In this document: piece after piece, positions 24,136-32,301 of the stretch
How positions within the stretch are numbered: position 1 is the stretch's first letter
Layout: every line of letters begins with the position of its first letter
Origin: Streptomyces sp. TP-A0356
Lineage (GTDB): Bacteria; Actinomycetota; Actinomycetes; Streptomycetales; Streptomycetaceae
Reading direction: 5' to 3'
Length of the DNA stretch: 64,000 bases
NCBI RefSeq assembly: GCF_001417775.1
Contig: NZ_BBZJ01000022.1
Span: forward strand, 62,001-126,000
Notes under the pieces: model-generated
What the model was told of the DNA's origin: nothing
Databases searched by the model: none
Seen by the model: the letters and a program-made list of their open reading frames with translations, nothing else
Made by a program: the position numbers and the translations under genes

Positions 24136-24822
24136 GTGTCCAAATCCTCCCGCACCGCACGTACGGTGCGCATCCTCGGCGTCGCCTCCGCCTCCGCCGC
24201 GCTCGCGCTCGGCGTCGCCGGCAACGCGCTAGCCTGCAACATCGGTGACTTCTCGGCCGCCGCGTCCTGCGACGCAAACGGGAAGGGCATCATCACCGTC
24301 ACCGACATCGACGCCTCGGGCCAGAAGGCGACCGTCACCGTCTACGCGGAGTTGAACGGCGCGGACGCCAAGAAGGTGGGCGAGCAGACCGTCGCCGGCA
24401 CCGCCCAGGGCGCGACCGTCACGTTCTCCGAGAACTGGGCGCCCAAGACCGACTACCGCGTCCACGTCACCGTCAAGGGCATCCTCGACACCGACGTCAA
24501 GCCGCCGCTGACCACGCCGTCCACGGCCTGCAAGACCTCGGAGACCACTCCGCCGGCCTCTCAGGCCCCGAAGCCGTCGGCGTCCCCGACCCCGACCTCG
24601 TCCACCGCCCCGTCGGCCTCGCCGTCGGTGTCGAGCAGCACGGCCCCCGCCACCACGGGGGACAACTCGCCCTCGCCGGCGGCCGGCAGCTCGAACCTGG
24701 CGGAGACCGGCGCCAGCTCCAGCACGCCCATGATCGCCGGTATCGCCGGCGGCCTGGTCGTCATCGGCGGTGGCGCGGTCTTCTTCGGCATGCGCCGTCG
24801 CAGCGCGTCGAAGTCCGGCTGA
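24136..24822 (+). CDS. LAETG-motif sortase-anchored surface protein
   Basis: 228-residue secreted protein. The signal peptide covers roughly residues 1-34 (LGVASASAALALGVAG, NALAC). The mature domain of about 100 residues has two Cys and an immunoglobulin-like pattern (VTVTVYAELN, YRVHVTVKGIL), followed by a Pro/Ser/Thr-rich wall-spanning stretch. The sorting signal is SNLAETGASS, a hydrophobic helix (MIAGIAGGLVVIGGG), and MRRRSASKSG. LAxTG is the class E sortase recognition motif, so housekeeping SrtE is the likely anchor; no class E sortase gene is in this window. It starts at GTG 24136 with GAAGGG upstream. Confidence 0.85.
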   Translation: MSKSSRTARTVRILGVASASAALALGVAGNALACNIGDFSAAASCDANGKGIITVTDIDASGQKATVTVYAELNGADAKKVGEQTVAGTAQGATVTFSENWAPKTDYRVHVTVKGILDTDVKPPLTTPSTACKTSETTPPASQAPKPSASPTPTSSTAPSASPSVSSSTAPATTGDNSPSPAAGSSNLAETGASSSTPMIAGIAGGLVVIGGGAVFFGMRRRSASKSG

Positions 24823-24846
24823 CGCCTCCACCACGACCGTACGGAC

Positions 24847-24881
24847 ACGACGGCCCGCCCCAGCCAGGGGCGGGCCGTCGT
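24847..24881. terminator. bidirectional terminator between convergent genes
   Basis: Perfect 15-bp stem ACGACGGCCCGCCCC with a five-base loop, centred between the convergent LAETG-protein and ThiQ-like genes. It should stop transcription from both sides. Confidence 0.88.
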
Positions 24882-24894
24882 GCGTCCCGTACGC

Positions 24895-25926
24895 CTACGC
24901 GGCGCACGGCCCGCCGAGGACGACGACCTCGGCCGCGTCGAACACGACCCCGACCTGGTCCCCGGGCTCCGGTGCCGCCCGCAGCGGGCATGCCGCCTCC
25001 AGCGGGGGTGCCTGCTCGGGCATCAGGTGGACGGCGACATGGGTGCCGCGGAAGGTGCGTGCCGACACGGTGCAGCGCAGCCCTTCGGACGGGCCGACGA
25101 GCCCTACACCGGCGGGCCGCACGAGCAGCGTGCCCGGCCCCTGCGGTGAGCCCTCCGGGACGGGCAGCTTGCCCCATGGGGTGTCCGCGGCCTCGCCTGC
25201 GACGGTCGCCGCCACGACGTTGTCGAAGCCGAGGAAGCGCGCCACGAACTCGTCGGCGGGCCGCTGCCACACCTCCAGGGGCGTACCGGACTGGGCGATG
25301 CGTCCGTCGCGCATCACGACGACCCGGTGGGCGAGCGCGAAGGCCTCACCCTGGTCATGGGTGACCGCGAGTACGGTGGTACCCAACCGCCCGAACAGAT
25401 CGCGCAGTTCGACGACCAGGCGCTCGCGCAGCGACCGGTCGAGCTGACCCAGCGGTTCGTCCAGCATCAGCAGCCGCGGCCGGGGCGCGAGGGCACGGAC
25501 GAGCGCGACCCGCTGCTGTTCGCCGCCGGAGAGCGCGCCCACGGCCCGGCGCGCCGCCCCGGGCAGCCCGACGAGGTCCAGCAACTCCCGTACCCGGGCG
25601 TCCTGTTCGGCGCGGGCCGCCCCGTGCATACGGAGCCCGAAGGCGACGTTCCCGCCCACGTCCCGCTGCGGGAACAGCTGGTGGTCCTGGAACATCAGCC
25701 CGACGCCGCGCCGGTGGGTGGGCACCCCGTCCAGGTCCCGGCCGTCGAGGAACACCCGCCCGCAGTCCAGGCCCTGCAGCCCGGCCACGGTCCGCAGCAG
25801 CGTCGACTTGCCGCTGCCGCTGGGACCCAGCACGCACACGATCTCGTGCTCGGCGACAGCGAGGTCGACGGCGTCGAGCGCGGACCGCCCGGCGAAGCGC
25901 ACGGTCGCTCCCTCAAGCCTGAGCAT
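24895..25926 (-). CDS. thiQ: thiamine-type ABC transporter ATP-binding protein
   Basis: 343-residue ABC ATPase, third gene of a thiamine uptake operon. Walker A is VLGPSGSGKSTLLRTVAG, the signature is LSGGEQQRVALVRALA, and Walker B is LLMLDEPLGQLD, with the H-loop in LAVTHDQGEA. About 100 C-terminal residues form a TOBE-like domain, making it longer than enteric ThiQ and closer to FbpC/PotA in layout. The ATG at 25926 lies two bases after the permease stop. The substrate assignment rests on the upstream TPP riboswitch and the neighbouring binding protein. Confidence 0.83.
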   Translation of the reverse strand: MLRLEGATVRFAGRSALDAVDLAVAEHEIVCVLGPSGSGKSTLLRTVAGLQGLDCGRVFLDGRDLDGVPTHRRGVGLMFQDHQLFPQRDVGGNVAFGLRMHGAARAEQDARVRELLDLVGLPGAARRAVGALSGGEQQRVALVRALAPRPRLLMLDEPLGQLDRSLRERLVVELRDLFGRLGTTVLAVTHDQGEAFALAHRVVVMRDGRIAQSGTPLEVWQRPADEFVARFLGFDNVVAATVAGEAADTPWGKLPVPEGSPQGPGTLLVRPAGVGLVGPSEGLRCTVSARTFRGTHVAVHLMPEQAPPLEAACPLRAAPEPGDQVGVVFDAAEVVVLGGPCAA

Positions 25927-25928
25927 CG

Positions 25929-27605
25929 TCAGAACTCCCCCGTCCGATCCGTACGCAGTCTCTCCAGGGCCAGCAGCGCCACCGCGCACACCACCATCAG
26001 AATCGTCGAAAGGGCCATCGCCTGGCCGTAGTTGAGGTCACCCGCGCGGCCGAGCAGCCGCGCCACCGCGACGGGCAACGTCGGGTTGTCGGGCCGGGCG
26101 ATGAACACGGTTGCCCCGAACTCGCCCAGCGACACGGCGAACGCGAACCCGGCCGCGATCAGCAGCGCCCGCCGCACCATCGGCAGGTCGACCTCCCGCC
26201 ACACCCGCCACGGCGGCGCCCCGAGCACGGCGGCGGCCTCCCGCAGCCGCTCGTCCACGGCCCGCAGCACGGGCAGCATGGTGCGTACGACGAAGGGGGC
26301 GCCCACCAGGGCCTGCGCGAGCGGCACCAGGATCCAGGAACCGCGCAGGTTCAGCGGCGGCTTGTCGAGGGCGATCAGGAACCCGAAGCCGACGGTCACG
26401 GCGGACACGCCCAGCGGCAGCATCAGCAGCGCGTCGAAGCCCCGGAGGACACGGCCGGCGTCCCTCCGGGCGAGGGCCGCGGCGGCGAGCCCTCCGATCA
26501 GCACGGCGACGAGCGTGGCGGCGACGGCGTACTGCAGCGAGTTGCCGATGGCGGCGACCGGCGCGACGAGGAAGGTCCCGCCGTCCGCGTGCGTCAGCGC
26601 CTTGTAGTAGGCGAACCCGGGCGCGTCGAGAGACCGTTGGGCGAGGACGGCGAGCGGCAGCACGAGCAGGACGGCGACGGTGGCGAGGACCACGCCGAAC
26701 AGCGCCCACTGGCCCGCCCCGCGCGGCCGGCGCGCCGTGCGCGACGCGTCGACCAGCCGCAGCGCGCTCTCCCGGCGGCGCACGGTCCAGGCGTGCACGA
26801 CGAGGATCGCGCCCACGGCGACGAACTGGACGACGGTCAGCACGGCGGCGGTGGACAGATCGAAGATCTCCGAGGTCTGACGGTAGATCTCCACCTCCAG
26901 CGTGGAGAACGTGGGGCCGCCCAGGATCTGCACCACACCGAACGAGGTGAAGGTGAACAGGAACACCATCAGCGCGGCGGCGGCCACGGCCGGGCCCAGC
27001 GCGGGCAGCGTCACCTTCCGCCAGGCCGCGACGCGGGAGGCGCCGAGGACCCGCGCCGCCTCCTCCTGACGCGGATCGAGCTGCGCCCACAGGCCGCCGA
27101 CCGTGCGGACGACGACCGCGTAGTTGAAGAAGACATGCGCGAGCAGGATGGCCCACACGGTGGTGTCCAGCCGTACGCCCCACAGGCCGTCGAGGAGTCC
27201 GCCGCGGCCGACGAGCGCCAGGAACGCCGTACCGACGACCACCGTGGGCAGCACGAACGGGACGGTGACGACCGCGCGCAGCACCTGCTTGCCCGGGAAG
27301 TCCAGGCGGGCGAAGACATACGCGCCGGGGAGCGCGACCAGCAGCGTCAGCGCGGTCGAGGCAAGCGCCTGCCAGGTCGTGAACCACAGCACGTGCCGGA
27401 TGCCGGGCTGCGCGAGCACGTCCACCAGGCGCCCGAAGCGCCAGCCGCCGTCGACCCGCAGACCGCGCGCGACGATCGCGGCGACGGGGTAGGCGAAGAA
27501 GAGCGCGAAGAAGACGACGGGCAGGGCCATGAGCCCGAGCCGCGCCGCACTTCCCCGCGCCCGCGGGGCTACTTCAGTACGAGCGAAGTCCACGACTTGA
27601 CCCAC
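25929..27605 (-). CDS. thiP: thiamine-type ABC transporter permease (ThiP-like)
   Basis: About 558 residues with two fused permease halves and roughly 12 helices. Each half carries an EAA-type coupling loop: EEAARVLGASRVAAWRKVTL and LREAAAVLGAPPWRVWREVD. This duplicated layout is the rule for ThiP and FbpB transporters. The frame opens at GTG 27605 and overlaps the binding-protein gene by 37 bases; a GTG at 27593 is possible. No separate ribosome binding site is visible, so translation is probably coupled. It acts in the membrane with the flanking ATPase and binding protein to import thiamine or its phosphates. Confidence 0.85.
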   Translation of the reverse strand: MGQVVDFARTEVAPRARGSAARLGLMALPVVFFALFFAYPVAAIVARGLRVDGGWRFGRLVDVLAQPGIRHVLWFTTWQALASTALTLLVALPGAYVFARLDFPGKQVLRAVVTVPFVLPTVVVGTAFLALVGRGGLLDGLWGVRLDTTVWAILLAHVFFNYAVVVRTVGGLWAQLDPRQEEAARVLGASRVAAWRKVTLPALGPAVAAAALMVFLFTFTSFGVVQILGGPTFSTLEVEIYRQTSEIFDLSTAAVLTVVQFVAVGAILVVHAWTVRRRESALRLVDASRTARRPRGAGQWALFGVVLATVAVLLVLPLAVLAQRSLDAPGFAYYKALTHADGGTFLVAPVAAIGNSLQYAVAATLVAVLIGGLAAAALARRDAGRVLRGFDALLMLPLGVSAVTVGFGFLIALDKPPLNLRGSWILVPLAQALVGAPFVVRTMLPVLRAVDERLREAAAVLGAPPWRVWREVDLPMVRRALLIAAGFAFAVSLGEFGATVFIARPDNPTLPVAVARLLGRAGDLNYGQAMALSTILMVVCAVALLALERLRTDRTGEF

Positions 27606-28654
27606 TGGTCACGGTTGGCGGCGATGGTGGCGGGGGCCATCGTCTCGGGGTTCTTGGCCTGCGGGCCGTACTCCGTGAACTCCTTGGGCACCTGGGCGCC
27701 TTCCACCACGGGGTAGACGTACATGTTGAGCGGCATGTCGTCCTGGAACCGCTTGGTGATCAGGAAGTCGAGGAACGCCTTGCCGCCCTTGGCGTTGTGC
27801 GCGTTGCTCAGCAGCCCCGCGTACTCGATCTGCCGGAAGCAGGTACCGCTCGCGACACCGGTCGGCGCGGTCTCGGGCCGGGGGTCGGCGTAGATGACCT
27901 CGGCCGGCGGCGAGGAGGCGTAGGAGACGACGAGCGGCCGGTCGCCCTTGGCCTTCCTGCCGCTCGCGGAGCCGGAGAACTCCTGGTTGTACGCCTGCTC
28001 CCAGCCGTCGACCACCTTCACGCCGTTGGCCTTGAGCTTCTTCCAGTAGTCCGGCCAGCCGGTCTTGCCGTACTTCGCGGCGGTGCCGAGGAGGAAGCCG
28101 AGGCCGGGCGAGGACGTGGACGCGTTCTCCGTGACGAGGAGGTTCTTGTACTCGGGCTTGACGAGATCGTCGAAGGACTGGGGCGGTGTCAGCTTGTGCG
28201 CGCTGAAGTAGGCCTTGTCGTAGTTGACGCAGATGTCGCCGGAGTCGATGGGCGTGACCCGGTGCCCCGCCTGGTCGGCGCGGTACTCCGGCACGATCAG
28301 GTCGGAGCCCTTCGCGTCGTACGGCTGGAAGAGCCCGTTGTCGAGCGCCCGTGACAGCAGCGTGTTGTCGACACCGAAGAAGACGTCGCCCTGCGGGTTG
28401 TCCTTGGTGAGGATCGCCTTGTTGACGGCCTGGCCGGCGTCGCCGTCCTTGAGGACCTTGACGGTGTAGCCGGACTGCTTCTCGAACGCGGATATGACGC
28501 TCTTCGAGGCGGCCCACGAGTCGTGGCTGACGAGGGTCACGGTCCTTGAGTCGCCGCCGCTCCCGCTCGTGGAGCCGGGCGACCCGCACGCGGACAGCGT
28601 GACCATGCCCAGCCCGACGGCCACGGCCGCGAACTGCCTGCCGGTGATGCTCAC
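27569..28654 (-). CDS. thiB: thiamine ABC transporter substrate-binding lipoprotein
   Basis: 361-residue binding protein, first gene of the operon. A lipoprotein signal (VAVGLGMVTLSACGSPGS) precedes a mature domain with VTLVSHDSWAASKSVI near its start, GDVFFGVDNTLLSRALD, and SYASSPPAEVIYADPR, features of the ThiB/TbpA group. The GTG at 28654 is chosen because AGGAGG lies seven bases upstream. It is preceded by a terminator-like hairpin and a TPP riboswitch, so thiamine pyrophosphate should repress it. Overlap with the permease gene supports one transcript thiB-thiP-thiQ. Confidence 0.9.
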   Translation of the reverse strand: MSITGRQFAAVAVGLGMVTLSACGSPGSTSGSGGDSRTVTLVSHDSWAASKSVISAFEKQSGYTVKVLKDGDAGQAVNKAILTKDNPQGDVFFGVDNTLLSRALDNGLFQPYDAKGSDLIVPEYRADQAGHRVTPIDSGDICVNYDKAYFSAHKLTPPQSFDDLVKPEYKNLLVTENASTSSPGLGFLLGTAAKYGKTGWPDYWKKLKANGVKVVDGWEQAYNQEFSGSASGRKAKGDRPLVVSYASSPPAEVIYADPRPETAPTGVASGTCFRQIEYAGLLSNAHNAKGGKAFLDFLITKRFQDDMPLNMYVYPVVEGAQVPKEFTEYGPQAKNPETMAPATIAANRDQWVKSWTSLVLK

Positions 28655-28689
28655 TGAATTCCTCCTGGGGTGACCAGGAAGAGACGCGG

Positions 28690-28725
28690 CCCTGCCCGGG
28701 ATCCTCGGAGGGTTCCCGGGCAGGG
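28690..28725 (-). terminator. hairpin between TPP riboswitch and thiB
   Basis: Perfect 11-bp stem CCCTGCCCGGG/CCCGGGCAGGG with a 14-base loop, between the aptamer and the thiB ribosome binding site. It is the probable expression platform of the riboswitch, acting by termination. No U-run follows the stem in the thiB direction. Confidence 0.7.
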
Positions 28726-28747
28726 CGCAACAGCTTGAGTGAAGACC

Positions 28748-28834
28748 GAACTTCCTACCCAGAATGACCTGGGCGAGGTTCAGAGGGTCTGCGGTCACTA
28801 CCGCACTCTCAGCGCTGTGGCGCTCCCCTGTCGG
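28748..28834 (-). ncRNA. TPP riboswitch (THI element)
   Basis: On the minus strand the conserved TPP aptamer parts appear in order: GACAGGGGAGCGC, then GCTGAGAGTGCGG, then GCAGACCCTCTGAACCT, and finally CAGGTCATTCTGGGTAGGAA. These match the P1-P2, pyrimidine-binding (CTGAGA) and pyrophosphate-binding arms of the THI element. It lies about 95 bases upstream of thiB. Binding of thiamine pyrophosphate should turn off the thiB-thiP-thiQ operon, probably through the following hairpin. Confidence 0.93.
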
Positions 28835-28835
28835 A

Positions 28836-28885
28836 ATATGAAGGTGTGTATGAATGGATATGAAGGTGTACGGATATGAAGGTGT
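28836..28885. repeat. three direct repeats ATATGAAGGTGT
   Basis: The 12-mer ATATGAAGGTGT occurs at 28836-28847, 28858-28869 and 28874-28885, between the rlmN stop and the TPP riboswitch. Because the thi operon reads leftward from here, the repeats overlie its promoter region and may be protein-binding sites or slippage products. Confidence 0.75.
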
Positions 28886-28897
28886 GCAGGCCTCAGA

Positions 28898-30004
28898 CTA
28901 CCGCTCGGTGGCCGCCAGCTGACCGCATGCCCCGTCGATCTCCTGACCGCGGGTGTCCCGGACGGTGACCGGCACACCATGAGCGGCGATGGCCTGCACG
29001 AACGCCTTCTCATCCTCGGGGCGGGAGGCGGTCCACTTGGAGCCGGGCGTCGGGTTCAGCGGGATCAGATTGACGTGCACGGGCTTGCCCCTGAGCAGCC
29101 GGCCGAGCAGGTCGCCGCGCCAGGCCTGGTCGTTGATGTCCCGGATGAGGGCGTACTCGATGGACAGCCGCCGCCCGGACCTGGCGACGTACTCGAAGCC
29201 CGCGTCGAGCACCTCGCGCACCTTCCACCGCGTGTTGACCGGGACGAGGGTGTCGCGCAGCTCGTCGTCGGGCGCGTGCAGGGAGATGGCGAGGCGGCAC
29301 TTGAAGCCCTCGTCGGCGAACCGGTGGATGGCGGGCACCAGTCCGACGGTGGACACGGTGATCCCGCGCTGGGAGAGCCCGAGCCCGTCCGGCTCGGGAT
29401 CGGTGAGGGCCCGGATCGCGCCGACGACCCGCTTGTAGTTGGCGAGGGGCTCGCCCATGCCCATGAAGACGATGTTGGACAGCCGCGCGGCACCGCCCGG
29501 AATCTCCCCGTCCCGCAGCGCCCGCATGCCGTCCACGATCTGGTGCACGATCTCGGCGGTCGACAGGTTGCGGTCGAGGCCGGCCTGACCGGTGGCGCAG
29601 AAGGGGCAGTTCATACCGCAGCCCGCCTGCGAGCTGATGCACATGGTGACCCGGTCGGGATAGCGCATGAGCACGGACTCCACGAGCGTCCCGTCGAACA
29701 GCCGCCACAGCGTCTTGCGGGTCGTGTCCTGGTCGGTCGACAGATGCCGTACGACCGTCATCAGCTCCGGGAGCAGCGCCTCCTGGAGCCTGGCGCGCGA
29801 TCCCGCGGGGATGTCGGTCCACTGCTCCGGGTCGTGCGCGTACCGAGCGAAGTAGTGCTGCGAGAGCTGCTTGGCACGAAACGGCTTCTCGCCGATCGCG
29901 GCGACCGCCTCCTTGCGCTCGGCGGGCGTGAGATCGGCAAGGTGCCGCGGCGGCTTCTGGGCTCCGCGCGGCGCGACGAAAGTGAGTTCTCCGGGCTTAG
30001 GCAT
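28898..30004 (-). CDS. rlmN: 23S rRNA/tRNA adenine C2 methyltransferase RlmN
   Basis: 368-residue radical SAM methyltransferase that adds a methyl group to C2 of A2503 in 23S rRNA (and A37 of some tRNAs). The iron-sulfur cluster motif CxxxCxxC is in CGMNCPFCATGQAG. The near-C-terminal DTRGQEIDGACGQLA carries the methyl-accepting Cys, and the N-terminal helical domain is present. The ATG at 30004 begins MPKPGELTF and lies inside the left attachment repeat of the integrative element. The gene itself is intact, but everything more than 24 bases upstream of its start now belongs to the element. No good ribosome binding site precedes it. Confidence 0.95.
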   Translation of the reverse strand: MPKPGELTFVAPRGAQKPPRHLADLTPAERKEAVAAIGEKPFRAKQLSQHYFARYAHDPEQWTDIPAGSRARLQEALLPELMTVVRHLSTDQDTTRKTLWRLFDGTLVESVLMRYPDRVTMCISSQAGCGMNCPFCATGQAGLDRNLSTAEIVHQIVDGMRALRDGEIPGGAARLSNIVFMGMGEPLANYKRVVGAIRALTDPEPDGLGLSQRGITVSTVGLVPAIHRFADEGFKCRLAISLHAPDDELRDTLVPVNTRWKVREVLDAGFEYVARSGRRLSIEYALIRDINDQAWRGDLLGRLLRGKPVHVNLIPLNPTPGSKWTASRPEDEKAFVQAIAAHGVPVTVRDTRGQEIDGACGQLAATER

Positions 30005-30028
30005 GGCGTTACCAGTGTCGCAGATCCA
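29985..30028. repeat. left attachment repeat (att core copy 1)
   Basis: 44-base copy starting AGTTCTCCGGGCTTAGGC and ending CAGTGTCGCAGATCCA. It differs from the copy at 41483 at two positions only (30008-30009). It covers the first seven codons of rlmN and the 24 bases before its ATG. Weaker similarity continues for about 40 bases further right. Confidence 0.9.
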
Positions 30029-30102
30029 TTTGTGTGACCTGGGGCTGGCGGTCGCTACGACTGTCGTTAGTAGTCGTCGCTGGTCGACACTGAGCGGCCT
30101 CG

Positions 30103-30123
30103 GACGGCCCAGGGACGGCCCAG
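30103..30123. repeat. putative integrase arm site, copy 1
   Basis: Tandem GACGGCCCA-N2-GACGGCCCAG with a 12-base period. The same block occurs at 30685-30705 and 41391-41411, the latter in the int 3' end, and a single GACGGCCCA lies at 30553. Location near both ends suggests arm-type integrase binding sites. Confidence 0.55.
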
Positions 30124-30278
30124 CCGATGGGGCCGCGGCCCTGGCCGAGCTGCCACTATCTCGGGACCCCTCCAGGCCCGCGGGACCTTGGCCGTCCATG
30201 ATCGGCGCATTCCGCAGGGTGGGTTTTCTCCCTGCCTCAAGGGGCACACGGCTGGTGAGACTCTGCGGAGGTACCGAG

Positions 30279-30452
30279 ATGAGTGTCGGAGAACGGGCCA
30301 AGGCCAAGGCCGAACAGGTCGTCGGAAAGACGGTACGGAAGGCGGCCGACGCGATGCACAAAGAAACCCTCGCGGCGAAAGGCGCCGCTCTTGAAGCACG
30401 GGGCAAGATGCGGGGCACGAAAGAGCAGGCCAAGGGCTCTTTCAAGCACTGA
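30279..30452 (+). CDS. CsbD family small stress protein
   Basis: 57-residue hydrophilic protein rich in Lys, Ala and Gly. Its repeated AKxKAEQVVGK and ALEARGKMRGTKEQAKG pattern is that of CsbD, a general-stress protein of unknown mechanism. The ATG has GGAGG seven bases upstream. It lies within the element, between two similar stretches that carry putative arm sites (30071-30124 and 30655-30706). It may therefore be a cargo gene or captured chromosomal DNA. No partner gene is evident. Homologues are common in Streptomyces chromosomes. Confidence 0.75.
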   Translation: MSVGERAKAKAEQVVGKTVRKAADAMHKETLAAKGAALEARGKMRGTKEQAKGSFKH

Positions 30453-30771
30453 CAAGGTCTTGACACTCGTGCACCGTGGCCGTGTGGCAGTGGCCATCCG
30501 TCCGAGTACGGCGCGGCGCATTACTCACGATTGAACGGCCCCAGGAACGACTGACGGCCCATAGAGAGGGGAACAACAACACTGCTTCGCAGATGGGCGC
30601 CTGCGCCGGTACCCAGACCACCCTCGCTGAGCAGGGGAAGGGCTGTCGCCGGTTGTCGTCACCTGTCGTCGTCGGCCGCCCCCGGACGGCCCACAGACGG
30701 CCCAGCGCACACAAGCCGCCTGATGCAGGCTGTGCGGTCCGCGGCAACCAAAATCAGTGCAGCAAGGTCTC
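30453..30771. other. non-coding stretch with shared flank motif
   Basis: No gene seen. It contains GTCGTCACCTGTCGTCG at 30655-30671, an exact 17-base match to 41561-41577 just outside the right attachment repeat, and an arm-site copy at 30685. This suggests duplication of attachment-region DNA on the left side of the element. Confidence 0.6.
30685..30705. repeat. putative integrase arm site, copy 2
   Basis: GACGGCCCA-CA-GACGGCCCAG, the second copy of the 12-base-period tandem block, 77 bases before the lipoprotein gene. Confidence 0.55.
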
Positions 30772-31236
30772 ATGGATATGAGCCCTCGTTTCACGGTGCC
30801 GGATGCGAGACGCTTCAAGATGGTCCGCCTGCTTGGGGCCAGCACGGTCATGATCGGTGCGCTTGCTGGGTGCACGACCCAGCCGACAGTGTGCGCGGCC
30901 TCGGCGGTATATGCGTTCCCCTCCGTCCAACTAAACGTCTCGGCTTGGACGCGATCGCACCCACAGGCGACAGTGCGAGCCTGTGCCGACACCCACTGTG
31001 TGTCGTACCCACCCGGAGGTGTCGGAGCACACCTGCACGTCCCGACTTCACCCGGCATCGACCCACGCCGCATGGTGACAATCACCCTCACCGCGGACCA
31101 GGCCGGACAGCAGGTGCTCCGGGCCAACACCTTGGTGCGGCTCGTGCACCACACCACCCACGATCCGTGTGGACCACGCGACTGGTGGACAGCGTCGGTC
31201 ACTCTCACCGCGACGGGAAAACTCCAGCCCGGCTGA
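30772..31236 (+). CDS. hypothetical lipoprotein, AICE cargo
   Basis: About 154 residues. A lipoprotein signal (MVRLLGASTVMIGALAGCTT) begins about 16 residues in, so the true start may be ATG 30772, 30778 or the Met before VRLLG. The mature part has six Cys, including the one in ALAGC, and a beta-rich pattern (VQLNVSAWTR, MVTITLTADQ, SVTLTATGKLQ), resembling a small immunoglobulin-like fold. I do not recognise the family. AAGG precedes the start. It lies in the left cargo region of the element next to three small membrane proteins. GC content and codon use look slightly lower than in the core genes. Confidence 0.6.
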   Translation: MDMSPRFTVPDARRFKMVRLLGASTVMIGALAGCTTQPTVCAASAVYAFPSVQLNVSAWTRSHPQATVRACADTHCVSYPPGGVGAHLHVPTSPGIDPRRMVTITLTADQAGQQVLRANTLVRLVHHTTHDPCGPRDWWTASVTLTATGKLQPG

Positions 31237-31400
31237 TTGCCGACGCCTGGAGCCCCAGTTCGGAAGGCGCCGTATGCGGGTGGCGGCTGACTTGCGAAGT
31301 CGCTGACCTGGGCCGGAGCGTGGTCGGCGCCGCTGTTCCCCGTGAGTCCCCGCTGCGTCCCGTCGGAACGGGCACGCAACGGGCACGGTCCGGGCTCGAA

Positions 31401-31592
31401 CTACAAGTGCGGGGCAACGATCAGGACCGTGAAGAGCAGTGTTGGCCAGAAGACGGCCAGCAGACTAATGAGGCACCCGAAGGGAAGAGCCTTACGGGGT
31501 TGTGTCCCCTTGGACACTGCGAGCACCGTGGCTACGACCGCCAAGACAGCAGCGAGCATCAACAGCAAACAGATTGCGACGCCCCCACCCAT
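31401..31592 (-). CDS. hypothetical small membrane protein, AICE cargo
   Basis: 63 residues with two hydrophobic helices: AICLLLMLAAVLAVVATVLA and CLISLLAVFWPTLLFTVLIV, joined by a short basic loop (SKGTQPRKALP). The ATG at 31592 has GAGGGGA five bases upstream and is preferred to the TTG at 31610. No family is recognised. The hairpin topology would place both ends on the same side of the membrane. It is opposite in direction to the neighbouring cargo genes. Confidence 0.55.
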   Translation of the reverse strand: MGGGVAICLLLMLAAVLAVVATVLAVSKGTQPRKALPFGCLISLLAVFWPTLLFTVLIVAPHL

Positions 31593-31908
31593 AAGATTCC
31601 CCTCGCTCAAGATCGAAGCCTATGCCTCACATGCGCCGCGTGGTGCCTCGGGGCCGTGCGCCGCCCATCAGTGAGGACGGCGCACCGTGCCCGATGCACG
31701 CTTTGAGGTCTGGCCTCATCCCTATCAGGTCGATCACGGGGATGCGACGACGTCGGGCAACTGGCGCTCCGCCTCGGTCGATCGTCCACTGAGGTTCGGC
31801 GCCGACCGCCGCTGTTCGCGCTTGTTGGCGTCAGCGGCTGGTGTCAGCCGCTGCACGCGGTCTTGACAGGGGCTGCCCGCTCCGGCTTGGAGTACATACG
31901 ATCACCAG
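31593..31908. other. non-coding gap in AICE cargo
   Basis: About 316 bases between two cargo genes. No supported ORF, RNA gene or strong hairpin is seen. Confidence 0.45.
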
Positions 31909-32271
31909 GTGATGACACCTCGTGGCGGTCTTGTGATCAAGGCCGCAGTGTTTGTTGGCCGTGGTACACCGGTCACTGGGTGGGGCCTACTTGGGCCGTT
32001 TTTCATGGGCGTGCTTCTCGCGGCTGTGGGACTGGTCATCGTTCGCGACTATCGGGGCTTCGCGACTTGGCACCGCCGACGAGCTGACGCGAGTGTGCCG
32101 TTGTGGCTGCGGCGCCTGTCCGAGGGGCGCAAGGGACAGCGACGCGAGTTCAACAACCGAGTCAAACGGGTCATCCAGAAGATCGTGGGTTGGTGGTTCC
32201 TGGTCCAAGGCACGTTCTTCGCCATCGGTGCGCTCATCCAAGGGATCTCCGACTTGAGCCGAGGTCGCTAA
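31909..32271 (+). CDS. hypothetical membrane protein, AICE cargo
   Basis: 120 residues starting at GTG 31909 or the adjacent ATG 31912. Two membrane helices flank a very basic cytoplasmic-type segment: GWGLLGPFFMGVLLAAVGLV, then RDYRGFATWHRRRADASVPL and RRLSEGRKGQRREFNNRVKR, then IVGWWFLVQGTFFAIGALIQ. No known domain is recognised. The central segment could bind nucleic acid or phospholipid. It is followed after 30 bases by the convergent small membrane gene at 32302. Base composition is visibly lower in GC than the core region, consistent with acquired cargo. Confidence 0.6.
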   Translation: MMTPRGGLVIKAAVFVGRGTPVTGWGLLGPFFMGVLLAAVGLVIVRDYRGFATWHRRRADASVPLWLRRLSEGRKGQRREFNNRVKRVIQKIVGWWFLVQGTFFAIGALIQGISDLSRGR

Positions 32272-32301
32272 CCCCGCTCCTGGCTTCACCTTCCCGCTTG
32301 G

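Noticed and set aside
24895..28654. Iron or phosphonate rather than thiamine transporter
   Set aside because: The upstream TPP aptamer and ThiB-like motifs favour thiamine, although the ATPase alone resembles FbpC.
29985..30028. tRNA gene as attB
   Set aside because: No cloverleaf can be drawn at either repeat; the repeat covers the rlmN start instead.
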